Of a stretch of DNA of 64,000 nucleotides, positions 1-11,937 are shown one piece after another. Position 1 is the first letter of the stretch; each line of letters starts with the position of its first letter. The stretch covers positions 156,152-220,151 of the forward strand of contig MNCI01027357.1 in the NCBI GenBank assembly GCA_015680685.1. Direction: 5' to 3'. This DNA is from Gnetum montanum. Taxonomy: Eukaryota; Streptophyta; Gnetopsida; Gnetales; Gnetaceae. The position numbers were made by a program, and so were the translations under genes. The notes below the pieces were generated by a model. It made no database searches and had not been told where the DNA came from. It was given only the letters and a program-made list of their open reading frames with translations.

Positions 1-290
1 CCGTACACAACTTGGGTTCAGGTTACAAGCTACTCGAATAAAGAGCCGTTCACTCTAGGACTCCTACTGCAGGCACATGGGAAAAAATTCTAACTCTGGA
101 GTGATCAATCTGCTAGAGCTTCACTACACTAGCCAGGATTGGGAAATGAAGGGAGTGCCGCCTCTTATTTATAGATATGGTGGCGGGACGCGATATCACG
201 TACACGATATCGCAGGAGAAGACGCGATATCGCGACGGCCGCGATATCGCGTACGCGATATCACGGCCTAGTGCAAGTCGTGTCTCATCA
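1..290 (-). mobile_element. Partial LTR of the TGATGAG gypsy family
   Basis: Minus-oriented LTR cut by the window edge. It ends CTCATCA at 284-290, the complement of the family's TGATGAG start, and holds the R/U5-like block, the TATA box (CTTATTTATAG near 165-175 as read on plus) and a palindrome array, in the same order as the complete LTRs at 48 kb and 57 kb. The DNA to its right lacks the polypurine tract seen beside 3' LTRs, so this is either the 5' LTR of an element extending left or a solo LTR. Small ORFs here are not genes. Confidence 0.85.
180..267. repeat. Palindrome array in LTR U3 (GATATC class)
   Basis: Repeated self-complementary blocks built on GCGATATCGC and GTACGCGATATC, directly upstream (minus sense) of the LTR TATA box. 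The motif density and position match the arrays in other LTRs of the family, which points to an enhancer-like or protein-binding role. That role is inferred. Confidence 0.8.
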
Positions 291-864
291 ATGATGCTTA
301 CTCACTCTTCATTATCTATTTTCTTTCTTCTTTATGAGGTACAATGTTTGTGGAAATAAAGAACCATGAATTATTACATACTAAAACCTTCTTGATATGT
401 TGATATAACATTCCTCCAAATCTCAAATGGATTCCAATTTGACAAGTTAATGTAAGTGCATCTATGTGGTTATGTACTAATTGATTTGAAATTAATTTGA
501 TGAAAGATATTGGCTTTCATACTTTTTTTTGACTGATATGACTTTTCCAATATACATTGATTACCTATATGAGATGGAATTGGATTGACCATGTAAGTTA
601 GTAAACTCCCTAATAAAATCATCCATTATCTTGGATTTCCATCATCACTTTTTTTAAGTATTTATCCAAAAATAGGTTAGAAAGATTATGAGTATAGACT
701 TTAAGTAGATATATAGCTTCAACTTCTAAGAACAATCTTTGCTCAAAAACATAATATAATATTATGTCCATATCTTTCGAGATGTAAAAGCTTATCAATT
801 TCTTCTATATGTTTCCAATATTTATTTGTTAGACTATACAACACATCGATAAAAACTAGTTAGT
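291..864. other. Unassigned AT-rich DNA between two LTRs
   Basis: No gene, tRNA or clear repeat is visible. It separates a minus-oriented LTR from a plus-oriented one, so it is either old flanking DNA or decayed internal sequence. Confidence 0.4.
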
Positions 865-935
865 TGAAAAATGGCCATACCTTCTCAATATTTTGTAAGA
901 AACTCGAGGACGAGTTTTCATTCAGTCATGGGGTA
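865..935 (+). mobile_element. 3' end of a gypsy element with polypurine tract
   Basis: This stretch matches (as reverse complement) the DNA just inside the 3' LTRs of elements A and C: the block CCATACCTTCTCAATATTTT, then the GAGGACGAG block, then the G-run ATGGGGTA abutting the LTR. It is the remnant of a plus-strand element whose body is missing upstream of about 865. Confidence 0.75.
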
Positions 936-1935
936 TGATGAGCCATGATATCACGTCCTGCCTCATCTTCCATAAATAAAAGGCGATGCCCTTTTTTCCC
1001 AATAGTTAGACTTAGACCATTAGCCAAACTCTTGCAGTTTTATCATTCCAGAGTTAGAATAATTTCTGTGTGCCCGTAGTAGGAGTCATAGAGTGAACGG
1101 ATCTTTATTTGAGCAGTTTGTACCTAAGCACACATTTGTGTATGGCAATAAAGACGAACTTTATGATAAACCTTGCAGCATATAGACTAAGCTAATTAGT
1201 AATTAATCATTGTTGAATGTTTAATGCTTTCCTAGTTAATTAATTTCTCTCTCAACCTTCGATCCTCTTAGTTAAGTACACTTAGTACGACCACTTCGAG
1301 CATGTGTGTAGCACTTGGTAACCCAGTAACGATTAGCATTTAGTAATCCCAACAGCGTTGTACTGGTTCAGGATATGTACGACAAGTGGGAACGGATACT
1401 GGTGTTAGGACACTTAGAACCTAGTTGATGAATAGTTAATGTAAGTTAGTCACTTAGTTCTCTTTCCCTTTCCCTTATTAGCATAAGACATCAAAAAGAT
1501 AAAACTTATAAAAATCATGTACCTCAAGCTTACTTAACCATACAACCATGACAATACAAGTAAGTTTGGGAAGACAGCAAACTCATTCTTTTACCCAAAT
1601 TTGCTAAAACATCATTCTAATAATGATAACAGGCCTTAACAACTTAAAGTTTGGAGTTGGCCATGTGTAATTTTTTTCTGCACCCTTTCTATCCACAAAC
1701 TCCTTTTCATATAGTGAATACATAACGGCCAGTTGCTAATCTAGTTCTATCCTAGGTCTCCTTATTGTTAACCATACAACCATGACAATACAAGTAAGTT
1801 TGGGAAGACAGTGAACTATGATCTACAAGTAATTGTCTAGATACCACAACTAGTCTGTCTGCGGAGTTCGACCGGATCGTGCGTGACATGCTCATATTCG
1901 TATGGTTGATTGTAGGGGTACCTCACCACTCATCA
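936..1935 (+). mobile_element. 3' LTR of a plus-strand TGATGAG gypsy element
   Basis: Begins TGATGAGCC and ends ACTCATCA. Its order of TATA (CATAAATAAAAGG), GAATAA-type R region and closing GTAGGGGTACCTCACCA matches the other LTRs. At 1000 bp it is about 190 bp longer than A's LTRs because of a segment inserted between two 42-bp direct repeats. The U3 palindrome array is reduced to a single GATATC block. Confidence 0.88.
1536..1811. repeat. Perfect 42-bp direct repeat flanking a 192-bp insert inside the LTR
   Basis: The block AACCATACAACCATGACAAT and its continuation occurs at 1536-1577 and again, without a mismatch, at 1770-1811. Other LTRs carry it once. The 192 bp in between is foreign to the LTR family. 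Confidence 0.85.
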
Positions 1936-4177
1936 GTAAGAAAAATGTAACATGTACCACTTAAAATAGATCTTCTCTAAAATGGACAATCCCTTGTACT
2001 CCTTGTCTATTGTTCAATATACCCTTTATAACTAAATATTTCTTACATTTGTATCGGATCTTATGAAATCTCAACAATAAAAGCTCTAGCATTTAGAAGA
2101 TTTAATGCCTTTGCAATTGGTTTACTACGTATGGCATTGTGACACCTTCAATCTTGATTGTAGCATCATCTTCTTTATTATGCTAAAATTGATATATTTC
2201 CCCTAAGGACCAATCACCAATTGTAGAGTGTGCCAAAATGGTGACACTTGTAATTATTCTCTAACTTCTATAGGAGTAAATTACATAAATAGGTCAAAAT
2301 TCAATTCCATAATAACTATGGACATTATGGAAAATAAATGACAATTTTATTTAATTGTAGTTTATATGTTTTTAAATGAAAAATAAATGTAATTGACTTT
2401 TTCAATATATCTAACTATAATACTAGATTGAATTTCTTTTAAGTGGATTGTAAAGAATTATTCCTAAGCAAAAAACTAACCAATATCATTATGAGTAAGC
2501 ACATCCTAAGGGTTCTTTACAAATATAATATTAAAAACTATGAATTGACATAATTATATGAAAACCAGAAAAAAATCATAAAAAATGGTGTAATCTTGTA
2601 AGTATAAGAGGGTCCTTTAAAAATAACCTAAATATATTAAAATGATAACATCATACACTATAACTTTGTCACGAAAAATAATCATATTACCTTTGCACTT
2701 CGAGCGTTGGTATAAACACTCCGATGCATTTTAGTAGGTTTAATGCAAATTCAGAATTTCAATGTATCTTCATCGTTAACATTCTACCACTGATACGGAA
2801 ATGCCATCCAATTTCCCAAAAAAGAAATTCCTTGCCCAAAATATTGTGCATGAAAGATAGAAAAATCTGATCTTCACAAAGATGTTTAACTGAATGTCGA
2901 AAGCAATCACATTTTTATTCTGAGCAATCCGCTACTTCTAGTTATTTAGTGCGAAATCAACGACAATGGCGTATAATGACAAAATTAAAAATACTTTTGT
3001 ATTTTAATTTTCGTTATAGTCACATTGTCTGTGCATTTGATTTCATCTGGAAGCCAAACTGTGGCATTAATCCTTGCTTCTTCTACAGAATTAAAAAGAC
3101 ACAATTCATGTCGTTAACAATCCTATTGAAGCATTCATGCTCGTGAAAATATGATTCGTCCTTCTGTTTATCATCACAAAGGTATTCATGCCCGATTGGC
3201 AGTGAGAGTATGATTCTTCAAGTTTTTGTTCATCATTCCAGTACGTAAGTACATTTGTTGTTTGGTGGTCGGCAGTTGGCAGCCTAACCAGTGATGATGC
3301 TGTTGGGCAGCCAGACGTTGGCCATTGTGAGCATGAGCATCCCTTCTGTTCAGGCTGAGCTCTCTTGACATATGTTAACAACGTTAAAATATTGACGACG
3401 AATAAAGAAAAGTCACCCTTTAAGAAAGAAGAAGAAGAAGACATTCTGAATCCGTGTCAAACCTTTGAGAAACGCATAGGAGCATCAATACCCACGTTTG
3501 GTAGTAAAAAGGTGACATCCTATATATGGTTATACCCTAATGCCCAAAGTGAATCCGTTATGTTTTAATCTTTTGCTAAGTAAAATGGTTGAAAAATAAA
3601 CCTGAATTAATTGAAAAGTTGAATTATCTATTTAAATCATTGTTTTATTTGCATCTTCTCCATCTGTTCTACTGCACTTTTTCTCCGCTATATTTACCGG
3701 AATTAGATTTTTTTAAAAAAATCCCACCGCTGTCAATGCCGAATGAACTTAGGCTGGGACTTTGTCATGCACTCCGTTCCACCAGTGGTCCATTTGTCGG
3801 GTCATTAGTGTTCTCAAGAGTTACCATAGAAATATCTAATGTACCTATTTCTTCTGTTACATCCTTTCTGGGGACTTGGGAGTGGATTTGACACTATATA
3901 TGATATACTGTTACTTCATGCTTTATTTTTCATCTTGGGCTGAACAAACATTTAGGCAGTGAATTTACTCTAACGACATCTGCCACAAGGTAAAAGCATT
4001 CAGCACTCTTTATCATGATAAAGGGGCCACTTGTATGTTTAAGCACAACATTCAGTAAAAAGGCCTACTTACAGTCTCAACAGAGAGTAGCATATTATAA
4101 TAAGCCAAATTGCAATGTCTGCAATATGAATGCAATGATGATACAGTGTTAATACAGATGAAGCATTTTATTTGGGG
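1936..4177. other. Intergenic DNA downstream of the dioxygenase gene
   Basis: AT-rich sequence with only short unrelated ORFs. I recognise no protein family, RNA gene or named repeat. A weak local duplication lies around 3130-3230 (ATTCATGC and ATGATTC blocks about 60 bp apart). An AATAAA on the minus strand at 4167-4172 is only a few bases past the stop codon of the neighbouring gene, too close to be a convincing poly(A) signal. Confidence 0.5.
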
Positions 4178-7037
4178 TCATCCCTCTTTGAGGTACTCAG
4201 AAAAACCTTTCTTGCCACGTAGAGGCTTGGAGAAGAAAACATCGTTGTAAGCATTAAAGTTGATCTTTCTATAGATGGTCGGCTGAGCTGGATCTACTAG
4301 GTGCGTAGAAGGCTTAATTTCTGATCCTGCTGCTGGAAGATAAAATGTTGCCACAGAAATCCTGTCCTTATCCAGGTTAGGGACGACCCTGTGTTCAATG
4401 CTTTTGAATTTGCCCAATGTGATAAGCTGTTACAGCATCCAATGCATAAGTGAGAGTTTACAAGTCCATTCAAAGCCAGGTAGGGATGTCAAGGTAGCCT
4501 CTTTTAAGAACAAAATTTAAATAAGCTTATCTTGCATGTAATTAAGTATAAAATACCAAAACAACTTTCATGTTTTGTTAAAGAATCTTTTTGTTTTGGC
4601 TAAGAGGCTAACTACTCATCATAGATAGGTAATGTTAAATAATATTTTATCCATAATGCTCTAAGGGAGCCTGTTGGTAATGCTAAATAATTTTCTATCC
4701 ATAATGCTTAGGAGAGCCTATTAGTAACACTAATCATATTTTCATCTATAATGCCAACATATTTATTCCAAGAGAATTTGTGTCTTTAATGTTTATGTCT
4801 TCATATTGCAATACACAAGGAATGAAATTTGGAAGGGCAAGGGAAGCATGCATAGAAAGCAACAATCCATGAGAATTCAGAAATACTTTGCAGCGTAAGA
4901 TTTATTACCAAACTTGGAAATGAATATCCTTCTCATAATGCAATCATAGCAATCTGACCAAAATTTTCATGGAATACATAGAATCTGGTAAAATGGTAAC
5001 ATAGATAATTTTCAATATAGTAGATGAACTAAAATTCAACTCAGTTTTGCAAGGTTCTCTCAACCAAATCATAGATATATATTATAAATGTATAACTAAG
5101 CTAGTTAGCATCCTAATAACTATTTTACTAGTTTAGGTAAGCCAATTTGTTAATCTTAGTATTCTCCTTTTAGAAAATCCTCAATGAAAAATAGGAGGTT
5201 TTTATATGACAAGAACTTAGAAAATATACCTTCACACCCACCTTGTCATAAGTCATATACACTTGCAACCATCTTGTCATGGGTTATGGATGAGCTCATG
5301 AAAAGCTTTTTAGGAGAACAATTATGAAGTAGACAAAAAAGATTTCAAATATTTTACAAAATTTGTTTATTACTTAATATTGCCCATTAAAGTTAGTCTA
5401 ATACCTCATTGCTAAAATCAAATTACACTAATTTAGCTATATATTTATCATATACATCTATATTTTGGCCAGAATGATCTTTTCCCTCTACAAAAAATCA
5501 AATCTTGATTCTTCTTAACTAATAGATGAGGTGATCTGAAACAGAGGTTTATGTCCTCCACTTCCTCCCTTGTATTACGACCAACTTATATTATTTACTG
5601 TAACTTGGAAACTCCCCTTAGTGTTATGAAAAAAAAAAGTAATTTATTTACTGTTACCAAGAGGGATTTTATTCAGTTAGCTGGTAGCGTGACCAAAATT
5701 AAATATGGCCACTAGTCACTCCAAGATCAGCAGAAAGCTCACAGCTAGTACTAATTCAATGTCATAGAATAATGTTAAATTCATGAACTTGAAGAAGAAT
5801 CTTTTCTTTACCTCCATGAAGTCCCCAACAACAACAGTGACAGCATCTGGAATGGGTTGAACCAGATTCCACTCGTTATGATCATGCTTTCTAATTTGAA
5901 GGCCTGCTATCTTTTCATCTTGCAAAACTACCGTGAAGAAACTGGCATCACAATGAGGTGACAATGCCAAGACCTGATCGGGATTGGGGCATGGTGGATA
6001 GTAGTTAAGCCTCATGCTTCCCTTCCATCCATCACAGTAATCCGTGAAAGTTCCAGGTTCCACACCCAAGTTTTCCTCACTCAGTCTCATCAGTGATGCT
6101 GCAAGTTTTTGTGTCTCTGTTGCATAGCTAACCAATACTTCACTGCATCATTTCCCTTCATGTCATGAGCAAGTCTAAATCATCGTTGGGATCGTGATTC
6201 AAATGATAAAACCCAGATTTTAAAATTAAATATATACGATCTCTTCACCTCATGTCAGATGGATTTTGGGGCCACACTTCTCTCTGGCGGATGTGTTCAG
6301 GAAATATTTCCAGAAAAAGCATGTCGGCCCAATCCAGTTTTTGATCATCATTTACTACGAAAAGCTGCCCATAACCTTCTGAATCTTTAACCTGTCTGCA
6401 CTTCATCTTCTCTTCCAACGAAAGACCAAAGAAGGCTCTCACTGTTGCCCTCATCTTCTCCAGTGTACTGATAGGTATTCCATGGTTGATCACCTTTGTA
6501 TGTTAAAACTAAAATTAGAAAACTGACGACGATTCTAATACTTGAGAAATCAATCGATGACTCCAGGATGATTTAAAACGCTTTGCAAACAAATAATATG
6601 AAACGTATGGATGCTGTAAAAACTGATGATTTCTTTTGGATAAAAGCAAAACAAATTTACCGCATTAACAACCGTACGAATAACTAAATTCACCTTGACT
6701 GTTAATTCCATGAATCTTCAAGTTTTAAAGAGCCAGTCATTCTTACCTGGAAGAAACCCCATCCTTCGCAAGCTGCAGATAATTTCTTCATTTCCTGGAG
6801 TCTCCCGTCCTTGTTTTCTTCTGTTAAGATGACTGACATATCAATGACCGGCAGCAAAGACGACGCATCTTCACTGGAGACTTCGCCAATTTCAGCAGGA
6901 TCTCTAACATAACTTTGCAGAACAGAGGCATCAGCAGCGGCTTGAATGCTTCTGGCCAGCTCTTGCACGATCGGAATTGAGATGGTTTTTTCCGGATCAT
7001 TGTATGGCTTCAAGTCAAACACTGCATTGGCATCCAT
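4178..7037 (-). CDS. 2-oxoglutarate/Fe(II)-dependent dioxygenase (SRG1/DOXC-like), 4 exons
   Basis: Predicted soluble non-heme iron oxygenase of plant specialised metabolism. Exons read right to left: 6747-7037, 6249-6493, 5812-6142, 4178-4426. All introns are GT-AG (phases 0, 2, 0) and the join gives 371 residues, the normal length for the family. The N-terminal DIOX_N part holds VQELARSI and LPVIDMS, then CEGWGFFQ joined across intron 1 to VINHGI. The catalytic domain holds NYYPPC (225-230), iron ligands H242 and D244 (SPHCDASF) and H301 (IEHRV), and the 2-oxoglutarate pair R311/S313 (RIS). The start is the ATG at 7037; an upstream in-frame GTG at 7067 is not a plausible start. It is the only gene here with an undamaged frame, so probably functional. 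The overall pattern resembles SRG1, norcoclaurine-synthase-like and codeine-demethylase-like enzymes; the substrate cannot be read from sequence. Confidence 0.92.
4628..4770. repeat. Three-copy tandem repeat in intron 3 of the dioxygenase
   Basis: A unit of about 48 bp, GTAATGCTAAATAAT then TATCCATAATGCT then GAGCCTATT, occurs three times with drift. It lies inside the 1385-bp intron 3 (4427-5811), which otherwise shows no recognisable insertion. Confidence 0.7.
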
Positions 7038-7360
7038 TGCATCTTTTTCTGCTTCACTGTGAAACACAGGAGAAACGAACAGTGATTTGCTGTGTCAATA
7101 GCGATAAACAGATTTCATCAGAAGTTTGAGGGGATGGGTAACGTCAGCAACCATCACATGGCTGGAAAATGCTTTCAGGATCAAGAGTAGGAAACAAAAT
7201 AAAAAATGTGATAAAACTGGAACCATATAAGGAAGATCAGCATTGCCCTTGCGGAAGGATATCACCAACAAATCAAGAAATGCTTAGAAATTTTGATATC
7301 AATACGAAACCAATAAAATTTTATATTAGTTCTACCGTCTAATATGTTAGCACGTGATCA
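7038..7360 (-). promoter_or_regulatory. Upstream region of the dioxygenase with a G-box
   Basis: A palindromic CACGTG G-box lies at 7351-7356, about 315 bp upstream of the ATG. A weak TATA-like CTTATATGG lies near 7221-7229 in minus sense. A 17-bp block TTTTATATTAGTTCTAC is duplicated on both sides of the G-box. A G-box would fit bHLH/bZIP control (light, jasmonate, ABA), but a single site is only suggestive. Confidence 0.4.
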
Positions 7361-7555
7361 GCTATTTTTACGATTTTATATTAGTTCTACTGGTTGAATT
7401 CCTAATTATGAACTCGTCATACACTACCTATAGATTTGTGTTATAATCTATGTTAAGATGGTAAAACAACTCCGCTGTTATCATGAGGTGGCAAGGATGG
7501 CCTTTTATAAATCTTTCATCATCATAGAACTGGTAATAATTAAAACATTGGCACA

Positions 7556-7645
7556 TCCTAAGATTTATAGAAGTTTATAACTCAATGATACCTAGTAAAA
7601 TCAAACTTGTGACCTAGGGTTACCTTGCTAAGAGACCAACACCTC
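7556..7645 (-). repeat. Truncated tRNA-type SINE-like repeat
   Basis: Read on minus it starts GAGGTGTTGGTCTCTTAGC, then GGTCACAAGTTTGATTTTAC (box-B-like), then the shared middle TATAAACTTCTATAAATCTT. It shares this order with the copies at 18739 and 45113. Confidence 0.6.
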
Positions 7646-7741
7646 ATTGTTGATGTTTCATCACTATCAATCTTAATAAATCTCATTGTTTCTTTCTTTC
7701 TTTCTTTCTTTCTTTTTCTTCTTCTTCTTTTGAAAAGGGCT

Positions 7742-7882
7742 AAGGTGCTTAGAACCCAAAATAAGTGAAACATAGACACACTCCCAAGATTTATAGCCCA
7801 ATTAAAGCTTTATATAATTTAGCATTGCCCATGGAAATTGAACACATGACTTGGGGTTTTACCACTAGGTTAAGAGCTTATT
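7742..7882 (-). repeat. tRNA-type SINE-like repeat, second adjacent copy
   Basis: Minus sense: AGCTCTTAACCTAGTGGTAA (box-A-like), a degenerate box B, TATAAATCTTGGGAGTGTG, then TTTCACTTATTTTGGGTTC and the closing AAGCACCTT. It lies 96 bp from the truncated copy, separated by a CTTT-rich microsatellite at 7688-7730. Confidence 0.6.
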
Positions 7883-7974
7883 GTTACTTTGTCTACATGT
7901 TTGTTGGTGGCCTTGTAAATTATCTAACATTGAGAGGCAACCTTATCAAATTGTTTTTTAAAGTTTACCCAAAA

Positions 7975-8800
7975 ATCAAAGGGCCATGATGCATTTACAA
8001 TGTTAACAGATGGTTAATGCTACTTTGTATTAGAGATTGTGTGAATGGCATGAGATTTCCATGCCTATGTTTTTGGTTTAGAAGGTGGTGTCACATCCTA
8101 AAAAATGAATAATAATATTAAAAAATTCAAAGTAAGAAAGAGTCTAAAGAAAGCCTAATAGTTTTGGGGATGCCTTTTCAAATTTGCATCCTTACAACTA
8201 ATCTTAATAAACCTCCCCTCTTGAATAGGAAAAGGATTAAGCCTTGCCCTTATTCAAAAGCACCCTCACAAGTTTTCACTTCTTATTAAAGGATTTCTTA
8301 TAAAGAGAGAGAAAACTCTCTCTAAAGAAAAAAGAACAAAACAATTAGAAATAAAGAACAAATAGCAACAAAAGCTGAAAGCTTTCCATTCTTGAGCCTC
8401 AAAAAAAAAAAAGATTAATATTGGAAAAAAAATAAATTAATTGTTCAACTTTCACTGAGAGCTTTTTTGCTAGAAGTTGTAGCCGAACAGGCATCATAGT
8501 TATGCTCTTGCTGCTAGAAAATAACTACACATCAAAGCTTCCAAATAAAGTAGAGAACAAGTGGTTAAAGACAACTCCAAATCCAAAAAAATGAAGTAGA
8601 CAAAGCAAGTTGGTTGAAAGGATGTCCATTTCCATGGCTATGTTTTAGTAATTTATGTTGTTATGTAAAAGGCCATGATGCACTTACAATCTTAAGAAAA
8701 CAATTCATGCTACGCTATGTTAGAGATTGTGAGAATGGCATGAGATTTGCCTATGTTTTAGTCTTTTATGTTGTAATGTTTGTTTAACTCTAAGCTATTT
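7975..8800. repeat. Local duplication around a possible solo LTR
   Basis: The block GGCCATGATGCA(T/C)TTACAAT through GAATGGCATGAGATTT occurs at about 7981-8070 and 8671-8755. Between them, 8089-8628 starts TGTCACATCC and ends GGATGTCCA, resembling the ends of the LTR at 19664 (TGTAACATC/GATGTCACA), and contains a TATAAAGAG box. No 5-bp target duplication could be matched, so the solo-LTR reading is tentative. Confidence 0.35.
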
Positions 8801-8929
8801 TATATTTCATGTTAGAGTTTGATGCTTAGACTTGTAGTTTTATACCATGTTTTGAAACATTTTATTTATGGAAAGTATGCCTCAATCATGTGATAGTCAT
8901 GTATGATGTCATCTTAGATTACATGTTTG

Positions 8930-9250
8930 GGTCATATATACTTATAAATAAAAGCCTACTCCCTCATAGTTAGTGATGTACAATTTTAGAGAAAGTTCAT
9001 TTGTCAAGTTTCATTGTAGAAGCTCTTTGAAGATATTATTTGAAGTTTCTCATCAATAAAGGGGTTGCAACTTAACTTTTCTTCTCAATTCTCTTTTCCA
9101 ATTTTACTAGTCCTTTTTTTACAATCTTCATATTGTTTCATAATCACATTTGCCTTTCATTGTTTCACATTAAGTCTCTTAATTTTTCCATTCATTTCAT
9201 ATTTTACATGCATAGATCTCATATATTCTAATTCTAGTGGGTGGCACTAA
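8930..9250 (+). promoter_or_regulatory. LTR-like promoter and R/U5 remnant
   Basis: ACTTATAAATAAAAGCC near 8940 is followed by GAGAAAGTTC and CATCAATAAAGGGGTTGC, the TATA, leader and poly(A) layout typical of a plant LTR. No primer-binding site or partner LTR was found. The ORF at 9065 is hydrophobic by composition and not convincing. Confidence 0.35.
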
Positions 9251-10995
9251 GTTACAAAGTTTTTTTTTAAAGTTTTATGAAAGTTTCATGTTAAAGCCTA
9301 CTTCACCTCATGTATTCTAATTCAAAGTGTTAAAAGTCTATTAAAATTACAATCTACAATTACTTTTAGCATTAGATCTTGTTGGATTCACCGTTGAAGC
9401 ATTGTTTCTAAGCATTAGAGCAAGTCTGAGTTCATTTTATCTAAATTTCCTATATCTATACACAATATCATTGTATTTTAAACAATGTCTATCCAATCTA
9501 TATCTTCTTTGAAATTCTTATAGATCCAAATCAAGATCAAAGTAAAACAAAGTCAAATAGCTCTAGATGGAACTAGACTTAAGTTCAAGCTTTTTGCCTA
9601 TTGATTTGCATTTACCATAACAATTTCAATCAATAAAGATTTACTGTGACAACACCAATTCAAATTAGAACAAGATTAGGCTTATCACCCCATATAAATT
9701 AAGCAACTTCTAGCAATAACATTATCAATTATCAATTCTCACCATTGCTACTACCACTAGCAATATCAACTTTAAAAAAAAATCTTGAGCCTATCGATTT
9801 TCTTATCAATTAAGTAATTTCGAACAACTTGACTATCAGAGACTAGAGGCTATCGCATGTTGCTCAAATGATTTCAAGTGACATCAACTATTGGTACACA
9901 TAGATCCAATCAATCTCTGGTGATAAAGGTGAATTTTAACCTTTGAATCTCAATTCCAAACAATCAAGCTTCTCATACACTCCGACACTAAAACCTAACT
10001 AACAAGCTTTTATTCCCCATTATGTGAAATTGTATATTTATAAAAATATATACATCAAAGATGACTTCCTTATTACTTTATGTTTTGTTTCAATGTTCTT
10101 TTAAAAAGAAAATGCTACTAATGAAAAGCATAATTAGAAAACACTTAAATTTACAAAATTGAAACAATGCTTACCTTTAATTCAAATTTTAAGATGTTAA
10201 TGGTAATTCACTTCTGAATTACATCTTACAAGTTTAATTACTCTATCCTTGTGTTGATTTTTTAAAAAAAATTTACAAAATTGGACCAACAATTTTCCGT
10301 AAAGCCATTATTTCAATATTTTATGTTGGATATGTGGCAAAAGAATATATAATCATAGTTTTGATTCCGAAACTGCTAAGAATATTTTTGCCTCTCCCCT
10401 CAGGTGCTTGCATATCCATATGAATATTTCAAACCATATAAATATTCCATCTTCCTATCTTTCTGTTATTTTTGTTTTTTTCAAATTCATAAGATCATAC
10501 AAACACTGTTATTTAATACTCCATGGTTATTCGATCTTACTAAGTTGAGTTTTATGCCAGTTTTATGATGAATATACAACCACCATAGTTTTGACTCTAC
10601 TGACCATTGAAAATATTCTCGCATGATAGCTGATCAATCTCTTTCATCATATCATTGTCTATCCATGAACAGTGAATCTTAATTTCTGTCTTTCTCTTAG
10701 AATTTGTTATTTCAAATTCTTAAGATGGTACAAACAATCTTCTTGATCAATTAAAGGTGGTCGTTTAAAACACATGCCATAGCCAATATCCATTGCGGTC
10801 AAATAGCCAATCAGCGCTGCTTCAAACACATGCATCGCTTTTTCTTCTTTTAATTTTTCCCTGTCAACGCTTTTATGTGTAATGCTAGGTTGCTGGAAAG
10901 CTTAGTCAACCGAATTTAATTACCGTTCCAGATCTTCCAGTCCAGGATAGGTATGCATAATCGTATATTTTGGGTTGGAAATCGCTTTTGCAGCC
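9251..10995. repeat. Intergenic DNA with a diverged ~240-bp duplication
   Basis: No gene is visible. Segments 10345-10515 and 10570-10740 share blocks such as CATAGTTTTGA, CAAATTC(A/T)TAAGAT and TACAAACA in the same order, which indicates an old tandem duplication. Confidence 0.45.
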
Positions 10996-11325
10996 ATGGC
11001 CATGTCCGTCTGTATGTTCTTGTTATCGTTATCTATGGCATACACTCTTGGGGATGATGTCTAGTCTCTGCTTGCATTCAAAGATTTCGTTACAGTCAAT
11101 CCAGGCTCGTTCACAAGGCATCCATTTAAGCTCTAGCAAAAAAATTGCAGGGCCATATTTCTTCTCATATTGGCAATCTTTTCATGCTTGGAAACCTTGT
11201 TCCTTGGTCCTAAATGGATGGAGCCGTACCCGCCTCCATTGAAAGGCTATCTCAGCTGAACTCTCTTTTCCTTTGGGCCAGTTATCTGGGTGGCACCATT
11301 CCAAACAACCGCGACCACAACTTGA
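10996..11325 (+). pseudogene. LRR receptor kinase 5' pseudogene fragment
   Basis: From the ATG at 10996 the frame gives a signal-peptide-like stretch (MSVCMFLLSLSMAYTLGDDV), an in-frame TAG, and then the LRRNT hallmark SLLAFKDFVT. After frame changes come LRR pieces: SCLETLFLG, then GAVPASIERLSQLNSLFL and LGGTIPN. This matches the start of a plant LRR-RLK or receptor-like protein. Homology stops near 11325 and no kinase domain is present, so it is a dead 5' fragment. Stops and at least two frameshifts are visible. Confidence 0.75.
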
Positions 11326-11805
11326 TCGCACAGGAGGTTCTGCCCCTTTACCGTGGAGTCTTGTACGGAATCCTTTCAAAACTAGTGCATTCAAAGTGCT
11401 CAAATATATGTTTTAGAAAACATTTTTGAACGGCTAAGGGCAAAAAAACGGCGATCAATTGTGATAACATGCAGGAACTTATTACCAAAAAAGAATGGTG
11501 AACAAAGCTGCAGTAGGTAACCCTCGGAAGTCAAACCGTGTCAAATACCTTGAGTGGGAAAAAAGCCCATGCATCATGCCCCGTAGAGCATACCCTGAAT
11601 GAACAGGAATAGTTCTGCCTCTTATAAGAACCTGTTTCAGTTGTCTTAATTATGAAATATGTGTCTCCAGCCGAAATCTTGACACTTATTTCCATTTCTA
11701 TTTCAGACCAACAAAAATTCTAATCTTCTGCAGACCAATGTGCCTTGCCATGACTATGATATTCGATTGGGTTCTGCTATTTGCCATGAAAACAAAATTT
11801 CACCA

Positions 11806-11937
11806 ATAACCATTGCAACTACAACAACCATCGTTAAAACAAATGGAAGCGCTTGCTATCCCTCAATTCTAGAAGTTAACTACAACAACCATTGCAACTA
11901 CAACAACCATCGTTAAAAACAATTCTAGAAGTTAACT
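11806..11937. repeat. Tandem duplication of about 77 bp
   Basis: ACCATTGCAACTACAACAAC with CATCGTTAAAA, and CAATTCTAGAAGTTAACT, each occur twice about 60-80 bp apart. The second copy lacks a 25-bp piece. It abuts the PPR relic. Confidence 0.6.

Noticed and set aside
180-267. CRISPR-like or satellite array
   Set aside because: The units are short palindromes of variable spacing inside an LTR, not direct repeats with unique spacers, and the host is a plant.
3589-3891. 100-codon ORF downstream of the dioxygenase
   Set aside because: Low-complexity hydrophobic start, no family features, no intron or conserved context.
7037-7067. Upstream GTG start for the dioxygenase
   Set aside because: Plant nuclear genes start at ATG; the ATG at 7037 gives the normal family length.
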